In this document: positions 1 through 10,734 of the stretch, one piece after another
Numbering within the stretch: the first letter of the stretch is position 1
Layout of the letters: each line of letters opens with the position of its first letter
NCBI GenBank assembly: GCA_964019335.1
Contig: OZ025723.1
Location: forward strand, 124,001 to 188,000
Source: Diplonema japonicum
Taxonomy: Eukaryota; Euglenozoa; Diplonemea; Diplonemida; Diplonemidae
Direction: 5' to 3'
DNA length: 64,000 nt
Program-made: the position numbers and the translations under genes
Notes under the pieces: model-generated
Database searches by the model: none
Told to the model about the DNA's origin: nothing
What the model saw: only the letters and a program-made list of their open reading frames with translations

Positions 1-128
1 GAACCCTTGTAAGAAGCAGAAGGGTTGATCAGCTTTTCTTCTTCTTCTTTTTCTTTTTTTTTTCCCTTCGAAATAAAAACACATGAATCACACAGTTAAA
101 TAAAAAAAAAGCCCATATTTCCTAAAAA

Positions 129-885
129 ATGAAGTTGAACATCGCATACCCCGAGTCTGGCACCCAGAAGACCTTCGAGCTTGACGATGACAAGGCGGTC
201 CAGAGGCTCGTTGACAAGAGGATCTCCCAGGTATACTTTCAAAAAAAAAAAAAAAAAAAAAAAAAATCCCCAGGACTTCGACGGTGGTATCATCAGCGAG
301 AAGTACGAGGGGTACGTCTTCCGTATCACCGGTGGAGCTGACAAGCAGGGTTTCCCCATGAAGCAGGGTATCCTGGGTAACAGCCGTGTGAAGCTCCTCC
401 TCACCAGGGGTGCCGTTGGTTACCAGGCCTGGAGGGGTCGCGCGGGTGAGAGGAACAGGAAGTCCGTGAGGGGTTGCATCGTGGGCTCTGACATCTCCGT
501 CCTGAACCTTATCATCATGAAGAAGGGCAAGGACGAGCTTGAGGGTGTGACTGACAAGCAGCAGCCCAGGAGGCTCGGACCCAAGAGGGCTGCCAACATC
601 AAGAAGCTGTTCGACCTCTCCAACGATGACGATGTCCGCAAGTACGTCATCCGTCGTGAGGTTAAGACCCACTCCAAGGCCCCCAAGATCCAGAGGCTTG
701 TGACCCCCGTGACCCGCCAGAGGAGGAGGCGCCGTGTGGCTCAGATCAAGGCCCGCCGTGTGGCCGGTAAGGACCAGAGGGCCCTCTACTACACCCAGGT
801 TGCCAGGAGGAGGCAGGTCGCCACCCTCCGCAGCAAGGCCACCGCTAGCCGTGTCAAGACCGCCACCGAGGCCAAGAAGAACTAG
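129..885 (+). CDS. RPS6: 40S ribosomal protein eS6
   Basis: Structural protein of the small cytosolic ribosomal subunit. Exon 1 is 129-230 and exon 2 is 274-885, giving 237 residues. The 43-nt intron (231-273) starts GTATAC, continues as a run of A and ends CCCCAG. The N-terminus MKLNIAYP, the motif DKQGFPMKQG, RKSVRGCIV and PRRLGPKRA are hallmark eS6 segments seen in order, followed by a very basic C-terminal helix. The length is slightly shorter than animal eS6 (about 249), and the serine-rich phosphorylated tail of animals is missing: the protein ends in a K/R/A-rich stretch. Third positions are strongly G or C, as in a highly expressed gene. A pyrimidine tract at 37-66 followed by AG at 94-95 is a plausible trans-splice acceptor. 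Confidence 0.95.
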
Positions 886-1145
886 GATTTTGAACGAAAT
901 TGGCTTTTTTTTTTAAGATTCGTGGAAAAAAAAAAAAGAAAGGGAAAAAGGGTGGAAAAAAATAACATAAAAACAAAAAAAAAGTCAGATCAACAACCCC
1001 CCCCCTTTTTTTATAGTCATTTCTTTTTTTCTTCTTCAAATCGGTTTCTTCGGGTGATTTCGAAAAACGTTTTCATCACAACACACAGGTACAAGGGGGA
1101 GGGGAGCGGGGAGGGAAGAAGGAAGAAAAAAATAAGAGAGAACAC

Positions 1146-3269
1146 ATGAGTGAGCCTCCGCCCAACCCGACTGGGAAAGGGGCTGTCGCGCCCCCTAACC
1201 CTACAGGAAAGACGTCTGCACCTCCACCAAATCCATCAGCAGCACCGCCGAACCCTACAGGGAAGACACCAACACCCCCTCCCAACCCAACAGGGAAGAA
1301 GACACCCACACCCACACCCACACCCCCTCCTAACCCAACTGGGAAAGCTTCTGCCACTCCGACAGGGAAGACACCCCCTCCCAACCCGACAGGGAAAGCT
1401 TCGTCCACTCCCCCTCCCAACCCTACAGGGAAAGGGTCAGCGGCACCAACAGGGAAAACACCCGCAACACCCCCTCCTAATCCAACAGGGGTGACGAACC
1501 CTACAGGCAAGGGACCTGCGCCTACTCCGCCGTCTGGAAGCCCTGCAGAAAAGGCCCCAACACCACCAGTTCAGTCTACAGGCACAAAGGGTGAACTACC
1601 AGAGCCTGCGAAAGCGGATGGGCCACCGCCACCGCCTGAGGAAGCACCGAAGGTGACGGGGGCGAAGACACCCGGCAGTGCGGTGGACGCAGGGATGCTG
1701 TCGATGAGGAAGGCAATGGTGATGGCGGCAAGCTACGTGAACACCGTGGAGCAGATTCCTGGGAGGGAACGTGCTGCTGAGGGGGTCGAGAGGATGCTAA
1801 ACGAGGCGGGATTCACAGGTGAGATGCTGACCCTACGAGACGACAAGCCAGACATGATGCCCAGCAGGCAAGCCACGACAAGCGGGTTGTGGTGGCTAGC
1901 TGAACAAGTCCGCGAGGGCGATGCTGTGTGGCTGTCGTTCACAGGACAAGCGATCCTCCTCCCTGAAAGGGGCAGCGGGTTTCGAAAAGAGCACGCTTTC
2001 TGCTGCGATGACTACCGTCACAACGGTCCGCTCACAGCAGACGATGTACACGAACTGTTTCTGAAGAAGCTTCCTGCCAATGTCTGGGTCACTATTCTGT
2101 GTGATTTCCACCACGGAGGGTGCATTACAGATCTTCCTTATATTCTTCGATACTGTGGCAATGATGAGATGGAAGAGCTAGAGGACCCTACCCGCACGGC
2201 CCTGCCCTCTATTGATATCACGATGATATCAACGGAGGGGAGCAACGACGGTGGGAGGGGGCTGACGGATGCCTTTATCCATGTTGTGAACGATTTCAAG
2301 GGAAAGCCTCTACCATGCAGGAAGCTGTTGAGTGAGTTGAAGGCGAAGCTGAGCAACGGCCAGTCACCTGTGATTACGTCATCGAAGAAAAGACAGTTGG
2401 ACGATTACTTCCACTTGGGGGCGCCTTCGTTGGAAGCCCATAAACAGCTTAAACGTGCGGTCCAGGTCCCGCTGTGCAGTGTCATGAACGATGCTCTTAC
2501 GCACGATGAAAGTGGCCGGCACGTGATGGAGATTTTGCAGAAGAACCAACGCACAGCCCACGCCAAGATGCAGATGGTGCTGGAATCGGGAGTAGAGGCC
2601 ATAAAAAGCGAAATGGAACGCATGACAGCTACCTACCAACAGCGACGTGAGTTCGACGAAAAGCGTCTTCAAAAAGAGACGGAACTGTGGGCACGCGACC
2701 AGGCAGCCTCCGAAAACCACGATGAAAAATGGAGGGACATCATGAAAAGCATGGTGGAGCGCTCTGACGACACAGTCCGAAAAGAGGAACATGCGAAGTG
2801 GAGCAGACGCATCACAACCGCCACCAGAATGCTTGAAGACGAAAAGGTGAAGCTCGAGATCGAAAAAAGCGAAAGTCGAAGGAAAAAACGAGAGCTTATG
2901 AAAGAGATGGACGTGAGGTGGGAGGCCACCTTGCAAAACCTGAAATCCCTCACTGAGCAACCGCTTGAACAGCTACCTGAACACAGCACAGTAGAAACCG
3001 TACCTGTTGCGCAACCGCCTTCACCTGCAAAAGAGCAGAGCGAGGACACTCTCTCCGGCCTGCCTCAGCTACCTCAGCTTGTTGTTGATGCGGTGACGCG
3101 TGCGGGTGCCTCGGCGTACCTCCCAAAAATGCGCCTCGCAGAGTTGGATGAACATTCTTTCGCACTGTTGTCGTCGTCCGACTTTCTGCAGATTGGTGTC
3201 AAAGAGCTCGGGCACCGGATAAAGCTGAACGCCGAAGCGAAGAAAATGAAGGTTTTGTTAGATTGTTAG
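1146..3269 (+). CDS. proline-rich pseudo-metacaspase with coiled coil and SAM-like domain
   Basis: A 707-residue protein in four parts. Residues 1-175 are low-complexity, built from imperfect PPNPTGK repeats. Residues about 185-390 resemble a caspase/metacaspase p20 fold: the second catalytic segment reads CDFHHGGCITDLPY, where metacaspases have a D-x-C-H-S-G box followed by a DLPY-like stretch. The catalytic Cys position is His322, and the first catalytic segment, normally YSGHG, reads FTGQA with Gln268 in place of His. Both dyad residues are therefore gone. Residues about 457-605 are highly charged and heptad-like, fitting a coiled coil. Residues about 642-706 look like a SAM domain, ending in a GVKELGHRIKLNAEAKKM helix. 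Catalytically dead metacaspases are known in trypanosomes. I infer a scaffold or regulator. The fold call is by eye. Confidence 0.7.
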   Translation: MSEPPPNPTGKGAVAPPNPTGKTSAPPPNPSAAPPNPTGKTPTPPPNPTGKKTPTPTPTPPPNPTGKASATPTGKTPPPNPTGKASSTPPPNPTGKGSAAPTGKTPATPPPNPTGVTNPTGKGPAPTPPSGSPAEKAPTPPVQSTGTKGELPEPAKADGPPPPPEEAPKVTGAKTPGSAVDAGMLSMRKAMVMAASYVNTVEQIPGRERAAEGVERMLNEAGFTGEMLTLRDDKPDMMPSRQATTSGLWWLAEQVREGDAVWLSFTGQAILLPERGSGFRKEHAFCCDDYRHNGPLTADDVHELFLKKLPANVWVTILCDFHHGGCITDLPYILRYCGNDEMEELEDPTRTALPSIDITMISTEGSNDGGRGLTDAFIHVVNDFKGKPLPCRKLLSELKAKLSNGQSPVITSSKKRQLDDYFHLGAPSLEAHKQLKRAVQVPLCSVMNDALTHDESGRHVMEILQKNQRTAHAKMQMVLESGVEAIKSEMERMTATYQQRREFDEKRLQKETELWARDQAASENHDEKWRDIMKSMVERSDDTVRKEEHAKWSRRITTATRMLEDEKVKLEIEKSESRRKKRELMKEMDVRWEATLQNLKSLTEQPLEQLPEHSTVETVPVAQPPSPAKEQSEDTLSGLPQLPQLVVDAVTRAGASAYLPKMRLAELDEHSFALLSSSDFLQIGVKELGHRIKLNAEAKKMKVLLDC

Positions 3270-3665
3270 ACATATTTTTTGTTTTGTTTTTTTATTTTGT
3301 TTCTCCCCCCCCCCACTCATCCGTTTTACTTCGCGAGATGCGATTTCGTGCGTTTTCGGGTCTGTAAAGTATTTTTGTTAAAAATGTGCAGTGACATACC
3401 TGAAAGCCCCTTGCTTCTCCTGTTGATTTAAGCTGAAGTTGGTCGTCATCAGGCCGTCAGGGCCGCAGCTGTGTGGTGATGACCTCCCGTTTGTCTTGAC
3501 AACCCCAATGGGTGCGCCTATATGTTCTGATGATGCGCCCACCCCTTCTCGTTCGTTTCTTCGGCGCCTGACGAGCCGAGTGTTGTCGTTTTTATTTTGT
3601 TAAATTGATAATGGCCGACCAGCCAGCCCCTCAAAAAAAAAAAAAAAATAATAATATTCTCAGGA
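3270..3665. other. intergenic, no gene seen
   Basis: This gap is less homopolymeric than most in the window. It has moderate complexity at 3320-3600, and short ORFs only. It ends with an A-run, then TATTCTCAG at 3655-3663, two bases before the next ATG, which could be a trans-splice acceptor leaving an extremely short leader. Confidence 0.5.
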
Positions 3666-6383
3666 ATGGGACGGGGATCAATACGGGCAAGAGTGAGGCA
3701 AAAGCTCTCGTTTAGAAGGGAGAATAATGGCAGCACCGGACATGTCTACGAAAAAGTGGAGCCGATGGTGATGACGGAACAAACGGCGAAGCCGATGACG
3801 AAGTTCACGATGAGCGACGAGATGCGAGAAGCGTTGGAAAAAGTCGAGCTCCCGGCAGATACCCAGCCCACAGGGTTGGAAGAGATGGAGCAAATCGAAA
3901 GACTGGAAAAGAACCTAAGATCAAGCAGGTACAACAACACAGCACCTATACAAATCGACTACACCGGAATCCCCTGGTTGGTAGCGTTGAGAAACAGCAT
4001 GAAACACGGATCTGCGAACTTTTTAAACCCAGACTGTACAAACGTGGTGTTTCGGTACCACAACACTATTACAGGCTACTCTGCCATGGAGGGTCTGATG
4101 CAGACAAGAAAAGCGCCCCATCCTGCAGCGATGGTGTTTCAGTACTGGAACCTCGACCCGCATCGAAAAGGACGGAAAATCATGCTCCACTCACACGTCT
4201 TGAGCATTGTGTTCAAATCAATCCACCGCAAGATCTTAACATCATCACGACCGGAAAGATACCTACATCTCAGCACCGCGAAGGTTCTTTGGAAAAACAT
4301 CAGAAAATATCGAAACGGAGACAGTCTCACCATGTATTGGTACATCAGGGTGTTGGCGGCTATGAGGGACTTGGATGAATTGCAAGAAACCGAACTACCG
4401 AAACTGCACCATGACATCTCGGAGGAAACGAGACAAGGGGGTATAATCGAAATCTTGTTGCAAGAATCACCCAGAGACGGTCTTGAACACGCGAAAAACT
4501 TTTTAAAAACGAAGCCGGAGGGCATGTCCAACCTTGTGGCGTGCAGGGAGTTAGTTAAGCACCACTTTTCAACAGGTGACAAAGAGACTGCCTTCAACAT
4601 CTTAAGAGTTTGCACATTAACACCAGTTGCCTTCCAACAACAGCAAAGGGTTGCATGGGAGGTGATCCATGATATTCTTGAGACACCGGAGGTCACACAT
4701 ACGGACGCAGAGAGAATGATTGCCACAGTGGTCCCATTCTTCTCCGACAAACCACAAACCTGGTGCGAAGAAATTCTCGAAACGATCATTTCAAAACAGC
4801 CGAATATCAAGTCCGCATACAGAATATTCCGTAACGGTGCGAACGCTGGGCTGCCTTTATACAACAGTGAAGTGTCTATCCCGCCTCCTAGAAGCGGTTT
4901 TAGGGGAGTTTTAAAAGTGTGCAGCAGGAAAGGAGACGCAAGGGTCGCTAGGAAGATATTCGAGTTCATGTTGATGAACGAATGCAGGCCTGAAGAAACC
5001 GAAATACACCATCTGATGATGGTCCACGCGCGAACGAACCCGAAAATGTTTTCGAACATCCTGCGATGGGTCGAGACAACCCACGAGCTTCGAGTCTCCG
5101 ACACAACACTTATCAAAACCTTCGCAACGCTATCATTCTCAAACATATCTGATCTGAAAAAAACCTTCACCGCCATGCTAAACCTCCATGGCGGAGTGAG
5201 CGAAGCTCTCGTAACCATCTTCTTCCGAAAGGCCGTAGAGGTCTTGCAAAATCCTATGGAAGCCTTTGCAGAACTCATGATATTCTCGACAAACAGCCTC
5301 TTAACATACACTTACGATGACAGGGTATCGTTCCCTTTAAGAATATCAAGCAAGGAAGTCACCTCTGCCGTTCTATCAGTCTTAGAAGATATCGGCCACG
5401 CAGCCAACCTAACAATCCTCAACAAAATGATAGCATCGTGTCACGCTCAATGGACAACAGGAGGCTACACACATGTTAAATCGAAGGTAGCTTTGATCCA
5501 CCAGCCTGAAGAAAATCTTGAATCAGCACAATACACATCAGCCCTGCCGGTGGTGGACGCGTGGTTGCTGGCAAGTTTTTACATGTACGACCTGAAACCT
5601 CTGTATTTAGGGCTTCCTGAAAACGTTGTTGAGGTGGTTTTGGTGCACTGGTCGGTGTTACTGTGGTGCTCGGAGGCGGTTAGACATTTTAACAGAGAAA
5701 AACTGTCAGAGGGAGTGATTCCTGTTGTTACCGCTAGACAGTATTATTATGCGGTGAAATCGTTAAACGAGAGAAAACGCGAACTTGAAGACATCGATGA
5801 AACCATAGAATCCTTGGCACCGATAACACATAACACGGAGTGGGGAGGACCTCTCCGGGACACAATTGCGGAAATCGAAAACTCCTCCGCGGAACCGCAA
5901 CAGTTAGAAGACCGCTGTCGCAACCTCATCGAGAACTACTGTGGGTACCTGCCCTACGAGGCGGAGCTAGAACTGATACCGTCTGAATGCCCCTTGCGCC
6001 ACGGAATTGATTCCGTTCCTTCTAATGAATCGTTTATGGCCCTTGCCGAGTCGTTCGTTTCCATGGGGTTTAAGGTCACCTGTTTGGTTGATTCCCAAAA
6101 GATATTTTCTGAACTGTCTTCGATGAGCAACGCCAGCAAGAAGGACATCGTTGTACAGAATGCCACAGAGCCGCCTGTAGAGCATCCTTGGGAAAGGGAG
6201 GTACCTGTTTCACCCTTGCCGCTCACGAGGAGGTACAAACACGTTGATCAAAGATACAAAAAGCATCTTTCGGGAGCCGTTAGGGGGATAGACGTTAAGA
6301 AGCTCAAACTGTTTGTCGCGAAGCTGCAAAGGGAAGCCCCGCCGTCCGGGCTGCTGAAAACAATTCCGTGGGGCAGCATTTAA
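3666..6383 (+). CDS. pentatricopeptide (PPR) repeat protein, probably organellar
   Basis: Intronless, 905 residues. Much of the protein is helical, and the clearest PPR-type unit is at about residues 411-457 (VLKVCSRKGDARVARKIFEF and the following MNECRPEE helix pair). Weaker helix pairs lie on both sides (residues 180-400 and 460-620). The N-terminus is rich in Arg and Ser (MGRGSIRARVRQKLSFRR), compatible with a mitochondrial presequence. PPR proteins bind organellar RNA in processing, editing or translation, and many are known in euglenozoan mitochondria. Specific target and function cannot be told. The C-terminal third (residues 640-905) has no recognised domain. Codon use shifts along the gene from A-rich third positions to more T and G, without a break in the frame. 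Confidence 0.7.
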   Translation: MGRGSIRARVRQKLSFRRENNGSTGHVYEKVEPMVMTEQTAKPMTKFTMSDEMREALEKVELPADTQPTGLEEMEQIERLEKNLRSSRYNNTAPIQIDYTGIPWLVALRNSMKHGSANFLNPDCTNVVFRYHNTITGYSAMEGLMQTRKAPHPAAMVFQYWNLDPHRKGRKIMLHSHVLSIVFKSIHRKILTSSRPERYLHLSTAKVLWKNIRKYRNGDSLTMYWYIRVLAAMRDLDELQETELPKLHHDISEETRQGGIIEILLQESPRDGLEHAKNFLKTKPEGMSNLVACRELVKHHFSTGDKETAFNILRVCTLTPVAFQQQQRVAWEVIHDILETPEVTHTDAERMIATVVPFFSDKPQTWCEEILETIISKQPNIKSAYRIFRNGANAGLPLYNSEVSIPPPRSGFRGVLKVCSRKGDARVARKIFEFMLMNECRPEETEIHHLMMVHARTNPKMFSNILRWVETTHELRVSDTTLIKTFATLSFSNISDLKKTFTAMLNLHGGVSEALVTIFFRKAVEVLQNPMEAFAELMIFSTNSLLTYTYDDRVSFPLRISSKEVTSAVLSVLEDIGHAANLTILNKMIASCHAQWTTGGYTHVKSKVALIHQPEENLESAQYTSALPVVDAWLLASFYMYDLKPLYLGLPENVVEVVLVHWSVLLWCSEAVRHFNREKLSEGVIPVVTARQYYYAVKSLNERKRELEDIDETIESLAPITHNTEWGGPLRDTIAEIENSSAEPQQLEDRCRNLIENYCGYLPYEAELELIPSECPLRHGIDSVPSNESFMALAESFVSMGFKVTCLVDSQKIFSELSSMSNASKKDIVVQNATEPPVEHPWEREVPVSPLPLTRRYKHVDQRYKKHLSGAVRGIDVKKLKLFVAKLQREAPPSGLLKTIPWGSI

Positions 6384-6517
6384 TTCCAATCTTCCTTTTT
6401 TTTTTCCCTTCTTTTTTTTTTTTCCTGCTTCTCTTTTTTTTTTTCTTTCGAAATATAATCAAAAAAAAACAGGGGAGAGGAAGGGGAGGAGGGGAGAGAG
6501 GAGTGGGCAGATAAGAC

Positions 6518-7385
6518 ATGCCGGAGTCAGAAGATGACCGAGACAGCATTCTAAGGCGAAACAGGGAAGGCAGCATAGATGACGACGCCCCACCTGAGGT
6601 AGAGGAGGAAAGGGGTGGGTATCAGGTACAAAAAAAAAAAAAAAAAAAAAAAAAAAACACTTTTCAGGGAATGAATGACGACGACAACATGCAAAGCTCC
6701 ATAAACAACAACGTCTCTAGGGACGTGAGCCCACCAGAACCATGGTCAATGCGGCTACACCATATCATAGTGGGGACATCCATGTTCAGTTCTATTCTGT
6801 TGCTCATGATCATAGTGTCCCGGAGCTGGGGTGTAGGCCACGACCGGAACGTGGCTTTAAGTGCTGGGGTCTGGCAGGTATGTGAATGTTTATACATAAC
6901 TATCAATATATAGGTGTGCCTCAACAACCACAAGGGTGACAATGAGTGCAAAGCATGGAGCTCCTTTTGTGACCCCGCTGCCTCGCGTGTCACCGCCGGT
7001 GGTGTTTTTGCGATTTTCGCGCTTCTCTTGAGCTTCTTCATGGTGTTGGTCGATGGCTTCGAAATGATGAAGCCTTCCGTGTTCCGATTACACCATTTAA
7101 CCGTTACTGTCTTCAATCATCTTTTGTGGGTGTTTCTCTTATGCTCTTGGGCACTGTTCACCGGTGCCATGTCCACAGGGTGTGGATCTGCAAAGCTCAT
7201 TCCTGGGAGGGATGAGACGCCATTTAAACCAAATACACACATGTGGTATGGAGGGAAAGAAAAAAAAAAAAAAAAGGTACGCTTGGGGCTGGATGTTCCT
7301 CGTCTGGATGTGGATCGTTCATCTAATCACCGCTATTCTGTTAACTATAAAATTAAAGGGGAAAAAATTGCCGTGTGGGTTATAG
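6518..7385 (+). CDS. amastin/claudin-like four-transmembrane protein
   Basis: Four exons by my reading: 6518-6625, 6668-6877, 6914-7245 and 7277-7385, giving 252 residues. Introns are 42, 36 and 31 nt (GTACA-A-run-CAG, GTATGTG...TAG, GTATGG-A-run-AG). Intron 1 has no stop and a length divisible by three; intron 3 must be removed to reach the fourth helix. The N-terminus is acidic and cytosolic. Four hydrophobic helices follow: IIVGTSMFSSILLLMIIV; VFAIFALLLSFFMVLV; VFNHLLWVFLLCSWALFTG; WMFLVWMWIVHLITAILL. After helix 1 comes GVWQVC and a second Cys (NECKAW), the W-x-x-C/C pattern of the claudin/PMP22/amastin fold. Amastins are surface proteins of kinetoplastids, so this fits a euglenozoan, but a generic claudin-like protein is possible. 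The C-terminus may extend through exon-like pieces at 8038-8171. Confidence 0.75.
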
Positions 7386-8431
7386 TATTGGGGGTGGGGG
7401 GAGGGAACTAGAAAAAAAAAAGAAAAAAAAAAAGAAGAAACTCCATCTTTGAGTAGATGGAATGGTTGGTACTTTTATTTTTTTTTTCCCCAAAAAGGGG
7501 GGAAAAGAAGAAGAAGAAAGAAAAAAAAAGGAAAAGGGGGGAGAAAAAAAATAATGCAATGTCTCTTATTGTGCTGCCTTGTGTGTGTGTGTTTTCTTTT
7601 TTTTTTTTTTTTTCTTTCCTTTTTTTTTTCGGTGGGTAACACCCCCCTTCCTCCCCTTTATCATAGTGAATTTTTCCCTATACAAAATTATGTGGTTACC
7701 GTAACACTCTCGGACGTAAAAAAAGGGGTTTTTTTTTTTTTTTTTTTTTTTTGACATTTTCCCCCGACGTCACCATTCCGGGGTAGTTTTTCTCCCAGGA
7801 CAGAGAAAAAAAAGAAAAAAAAAACGAGGTTTTTCCAGTATTTTCGTTTGGTGTGGATATATAATGGGAAGGGGATGATTTTTAAGTTTCGGTTACGTTA
7901 AGCTACTTTACTTTTTTTTTTTTCCCCTTCTTTTTTTCGATCACTTCCTTCTTTACTTGTGTGTTGCTATTTTCTTTTTGACCCCCTTCCCCCCCCGCAT
8001 CTCCCATTTCCCCCCTTTTTTTTCTTACCTGTTGCAGCTCAAATGGGGCAGGTGCCCAGGCAAGGAAATACGCAGACAGAGCGTTTACAGAGGTAAGAGG
8101 GGAGGGGGGAGACTCACCCCATAGATTTTTACTTTATTTTGCACAGATTTTGAAGCCCTCCTTATTTTATTGTAAGTAGTGGTGCTTACAGAACCATTTT
8201 TTTTTTTTTTTTTTTTTTTTTGATGATCACATTATCAGTTCTTTTTTCTCGGGTTGTTCAAAAGAAAGTGCGTGCGGAGGGATGGCAGAGGAGGGGGTGA
8301 GGGGGAGCCGTTTGACAATTTGTAGTGTTTTTTTTTTCTTTTTTTTTTTCCCCCCCATCCGCGTTCCCTCTTGCCTTTTTTTAAAGAAATAGTTGATGGT
8401 TAACCCCCTGATACCATGTTTTTTTGTGTGT

Positions 8432-8475
<44 letters not shown>

Positions 8476-8562
8476 ATCCCCCACTCCCGCCCCGATGCTC
8501 CTCTTTTATTTTCCTCTTTTTTTTTATATATTCCTTCTCCCCTTTTAAACATCTTTTCAAGG

Positions 8563-8607
<45 letters not shown>
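7386..8607. other. homopolymer-rich intergenic with two exon-like segments
   Basis: Mostly runs of A, T, C and G. Two segments stand out: 8038-8092 is preceded by a pyrimidine tract and TTGCAG and followed by GTAAGAGG; 8147-8171 is preceded by TTTTGCACAG and followed by GTAAGTAG. Joined, all three frames are open as far as a stop in or near the second piece. Just before the next gene, a T-run (8430-8470) and a long A-run (8564-8607) face each other. Confidence 0.45.
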
Positions 8608-8614
<7 letters not shown>

Positions 8615-9411
8615 ACAAACGAAACACAGCGCTGAAGAATCTATTGTTAACAACATGCCTTTCAGTGGCGCACGGTGCGAGCCTGCTGGCAACAGGGCAA
8701 ACCTGGGGGGGCGTCTTGGGTGTGGAAGCCAGCCACGGGATAAGCAAAAGATTTCAAGAAGTAAAGCTCACAGAGGGAACAATAATGAATACAGTAGATA
8801 GCGGAGTAGGCCACAGCCTGGCCATCGATACCACGGGCACGCTATGGGTAACCGGAAAGGGCAGCGAAGGCCAGCTCGGTCTGGGCAACCGTATAAAATC
8901 AACAGAGATCTTCACAAAAGTGCGGGGACTAAACCTTCCTATTAACCAAGCTTGTGTCGGCGATACTTATTCGTGCGCCCTACCACTATCCAGCGGTGTC
9001 CCATTCTGCACAGGGTTTTCTCAGTCTACTATTTTTTTGCAGGTACCGGTTCGGGGTGTCCTCCACATTACGTGTCTCCCAAGTGAAGCAGTTTTTACAG
9101 ACTCAACCGGCCGTTACAGGGCTTGGCGCGGCACAGTTATAGAGAGCATCCCTTACTTATATCGGTCGCCTTACTTAACAATACCTTCGCCGCCTCCTGT
9201 CTCTCTGCCTGCGCCTGTCGTATCTTCTTGTGTTGGTTCTTTTCACGTGCTGTATCTGACGGAAAACGGTGACGTTTATGGGTCCGGGAGCGGACAGTTG
9301 GGACAGCTGGGGGAAGCGGGGGACACGGTGGGCCTCGACACCCCGGTGCTCCTTGCGAAGGGTGCCAGCATGTCGTTCTGCGGACTGTTTGGAAGTTTCA
9401 TTTACACCGGT

Positions 9412-9414
<3 letters not shown>
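8608..9414 (+). CDS. RCC1-like repeat protein
   Basis: A 268-residue protein beginning right after a 44-nt A-run. At least two RCC1-type repeats are visible: GHSLAIDTTGTLWVTGKG followed by GQLGLGN at about residues 67-95, and HVLYLTENGDVYGSGSGQLG followed by GQLG near residues 215-240. A hydrophobic stretch at residues 10-25 could be a signal peptide or simply the first blade. RCC1 proteins have seven blades over about 400 residues, so this is short and probably an incomplete or divergent propeller. Role is unknown; RCC1-like proteins act as GTPase exchange factors or as scaffolds. The start was chosen because everything upstream in frame is poly-Lys and poly-Phe from homopolymers. Confidence 0.65.
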
Positions 9415-9442
<28 letters not shown>

Positions 9443-9476
9443 ATTTTACAATAATCGGAACATTAAAAAAAAAAGG

Positions 9477-9513
<37 letters not shown>

Positions 9514-9555
9514 CGGAATAAAAAAGAAAAAAAGAAAAATTGGAGGAAAAAAGAA

Positions 9556-10338
9556 ATGACCCGAAAATACACAGAAGAGTTGCTGTTGAATCTTAGGGAT
9601 GCACCCGAGAGCAGGGAGTGCCCGGAACATCTGAAGTTAATGGAAGACAGTGTGTTTGAGAGTGAGGGCAAGTCAGGGGAGGTAAGCGCAAAGTCGTTTA
9701 CGGCAAGCAATGTGAGTTTTGCAAAGGCAGTGGGACTGAAGCCTGCTGCCACCAAGAAGAAGAAGGAGGAGCCTCATCACCGGGACCACAAAGACCACCA
9801 TAGGAACAACAACAACGAGCAACACAGAAAAGACTACGGGGGACGGGGCAGAGACGAGGGTTACAAAGGAGGCAGGGACAAGGACAGGGCAAGGGACAGG
9901 GACAGGGATAGGGGAAGTCACGCCCCGCCTCAGTCGGGCAAAGAGGAGTCTTCACGATTCGAGGTCTGGGCCAAGGAAAGAGGTCTGGTTGACGGGAATC
10001 AGTGGAGCACCACTGCTCAACTCCCTTCCGCTGAGAAGGGCGGCAAGGGTGGTGAAGGTACCGAAGCTGGGGAATTTGTAGACGCCATCTTCGCCTCCCG
10101 TGACAACCTCACACAATCCAACAAGCCCACTGCCCAATGGTCCGTCACCCCAGAGCAACCTCCCCAGCAGCAACAACAACGGCAGCAGCAGCAACAACAG
10201 CAACCCCACCAGCAACCACAACAACCACCAAAGCAACAATCGAAGTTCATGCACCTCTTCCCTGACAAGAGCGAGCGCCCCACGATGATGAAGGGGGGCA
10301 CCGAGGAGGACATCATGCGCACAGTCATGCAGCAGAAC

Positions 10339-10376
<38 letters not shown>

Positions 10377-10468
10377 ACCCAAGGCCCTCGTCGCTTCGTC
10401 CTTTGAAAAAGAGTTGATAGCATCGCACTCACAGGTATGCATAGATAGAGGAACTCATTAACACCATA

Positions 10469-10499
<31 letters not shown>

Positions 10500-10699
10500 T
10501 CCCTCAAACAAGGTCCGGGCATGTCCACGCAGCTAGCCTGGAGTACTCTCTCCTGTCTAAGCACATGCAGCCTCAGCAGCAGCAGCAGTCTCCACCCCCG
10601 CAGCAGCCTGCTAGCCAAGCTCCTGCGCCCCAAGCACAGCAGGGCACATTCGATGCTGCTGCGCTAGAGCAACAGTTGCTTGCAACCCATGTATGTGAG

Positions 10700-10734
<35 letters not shown>

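Noticed and set aside
4139-5311. 390-residue ORF on the minus strand
   Set aside because: It is fully antisense to the PPR gene, has no domain and a composition that mirrors the + strand codons.
8416-8607. Upstream extension of the RCC1-like gene
   Set aside because: It is poly-Phe and poly-Lys from T- and A-runs; the protein-like sequence begins at 8608.
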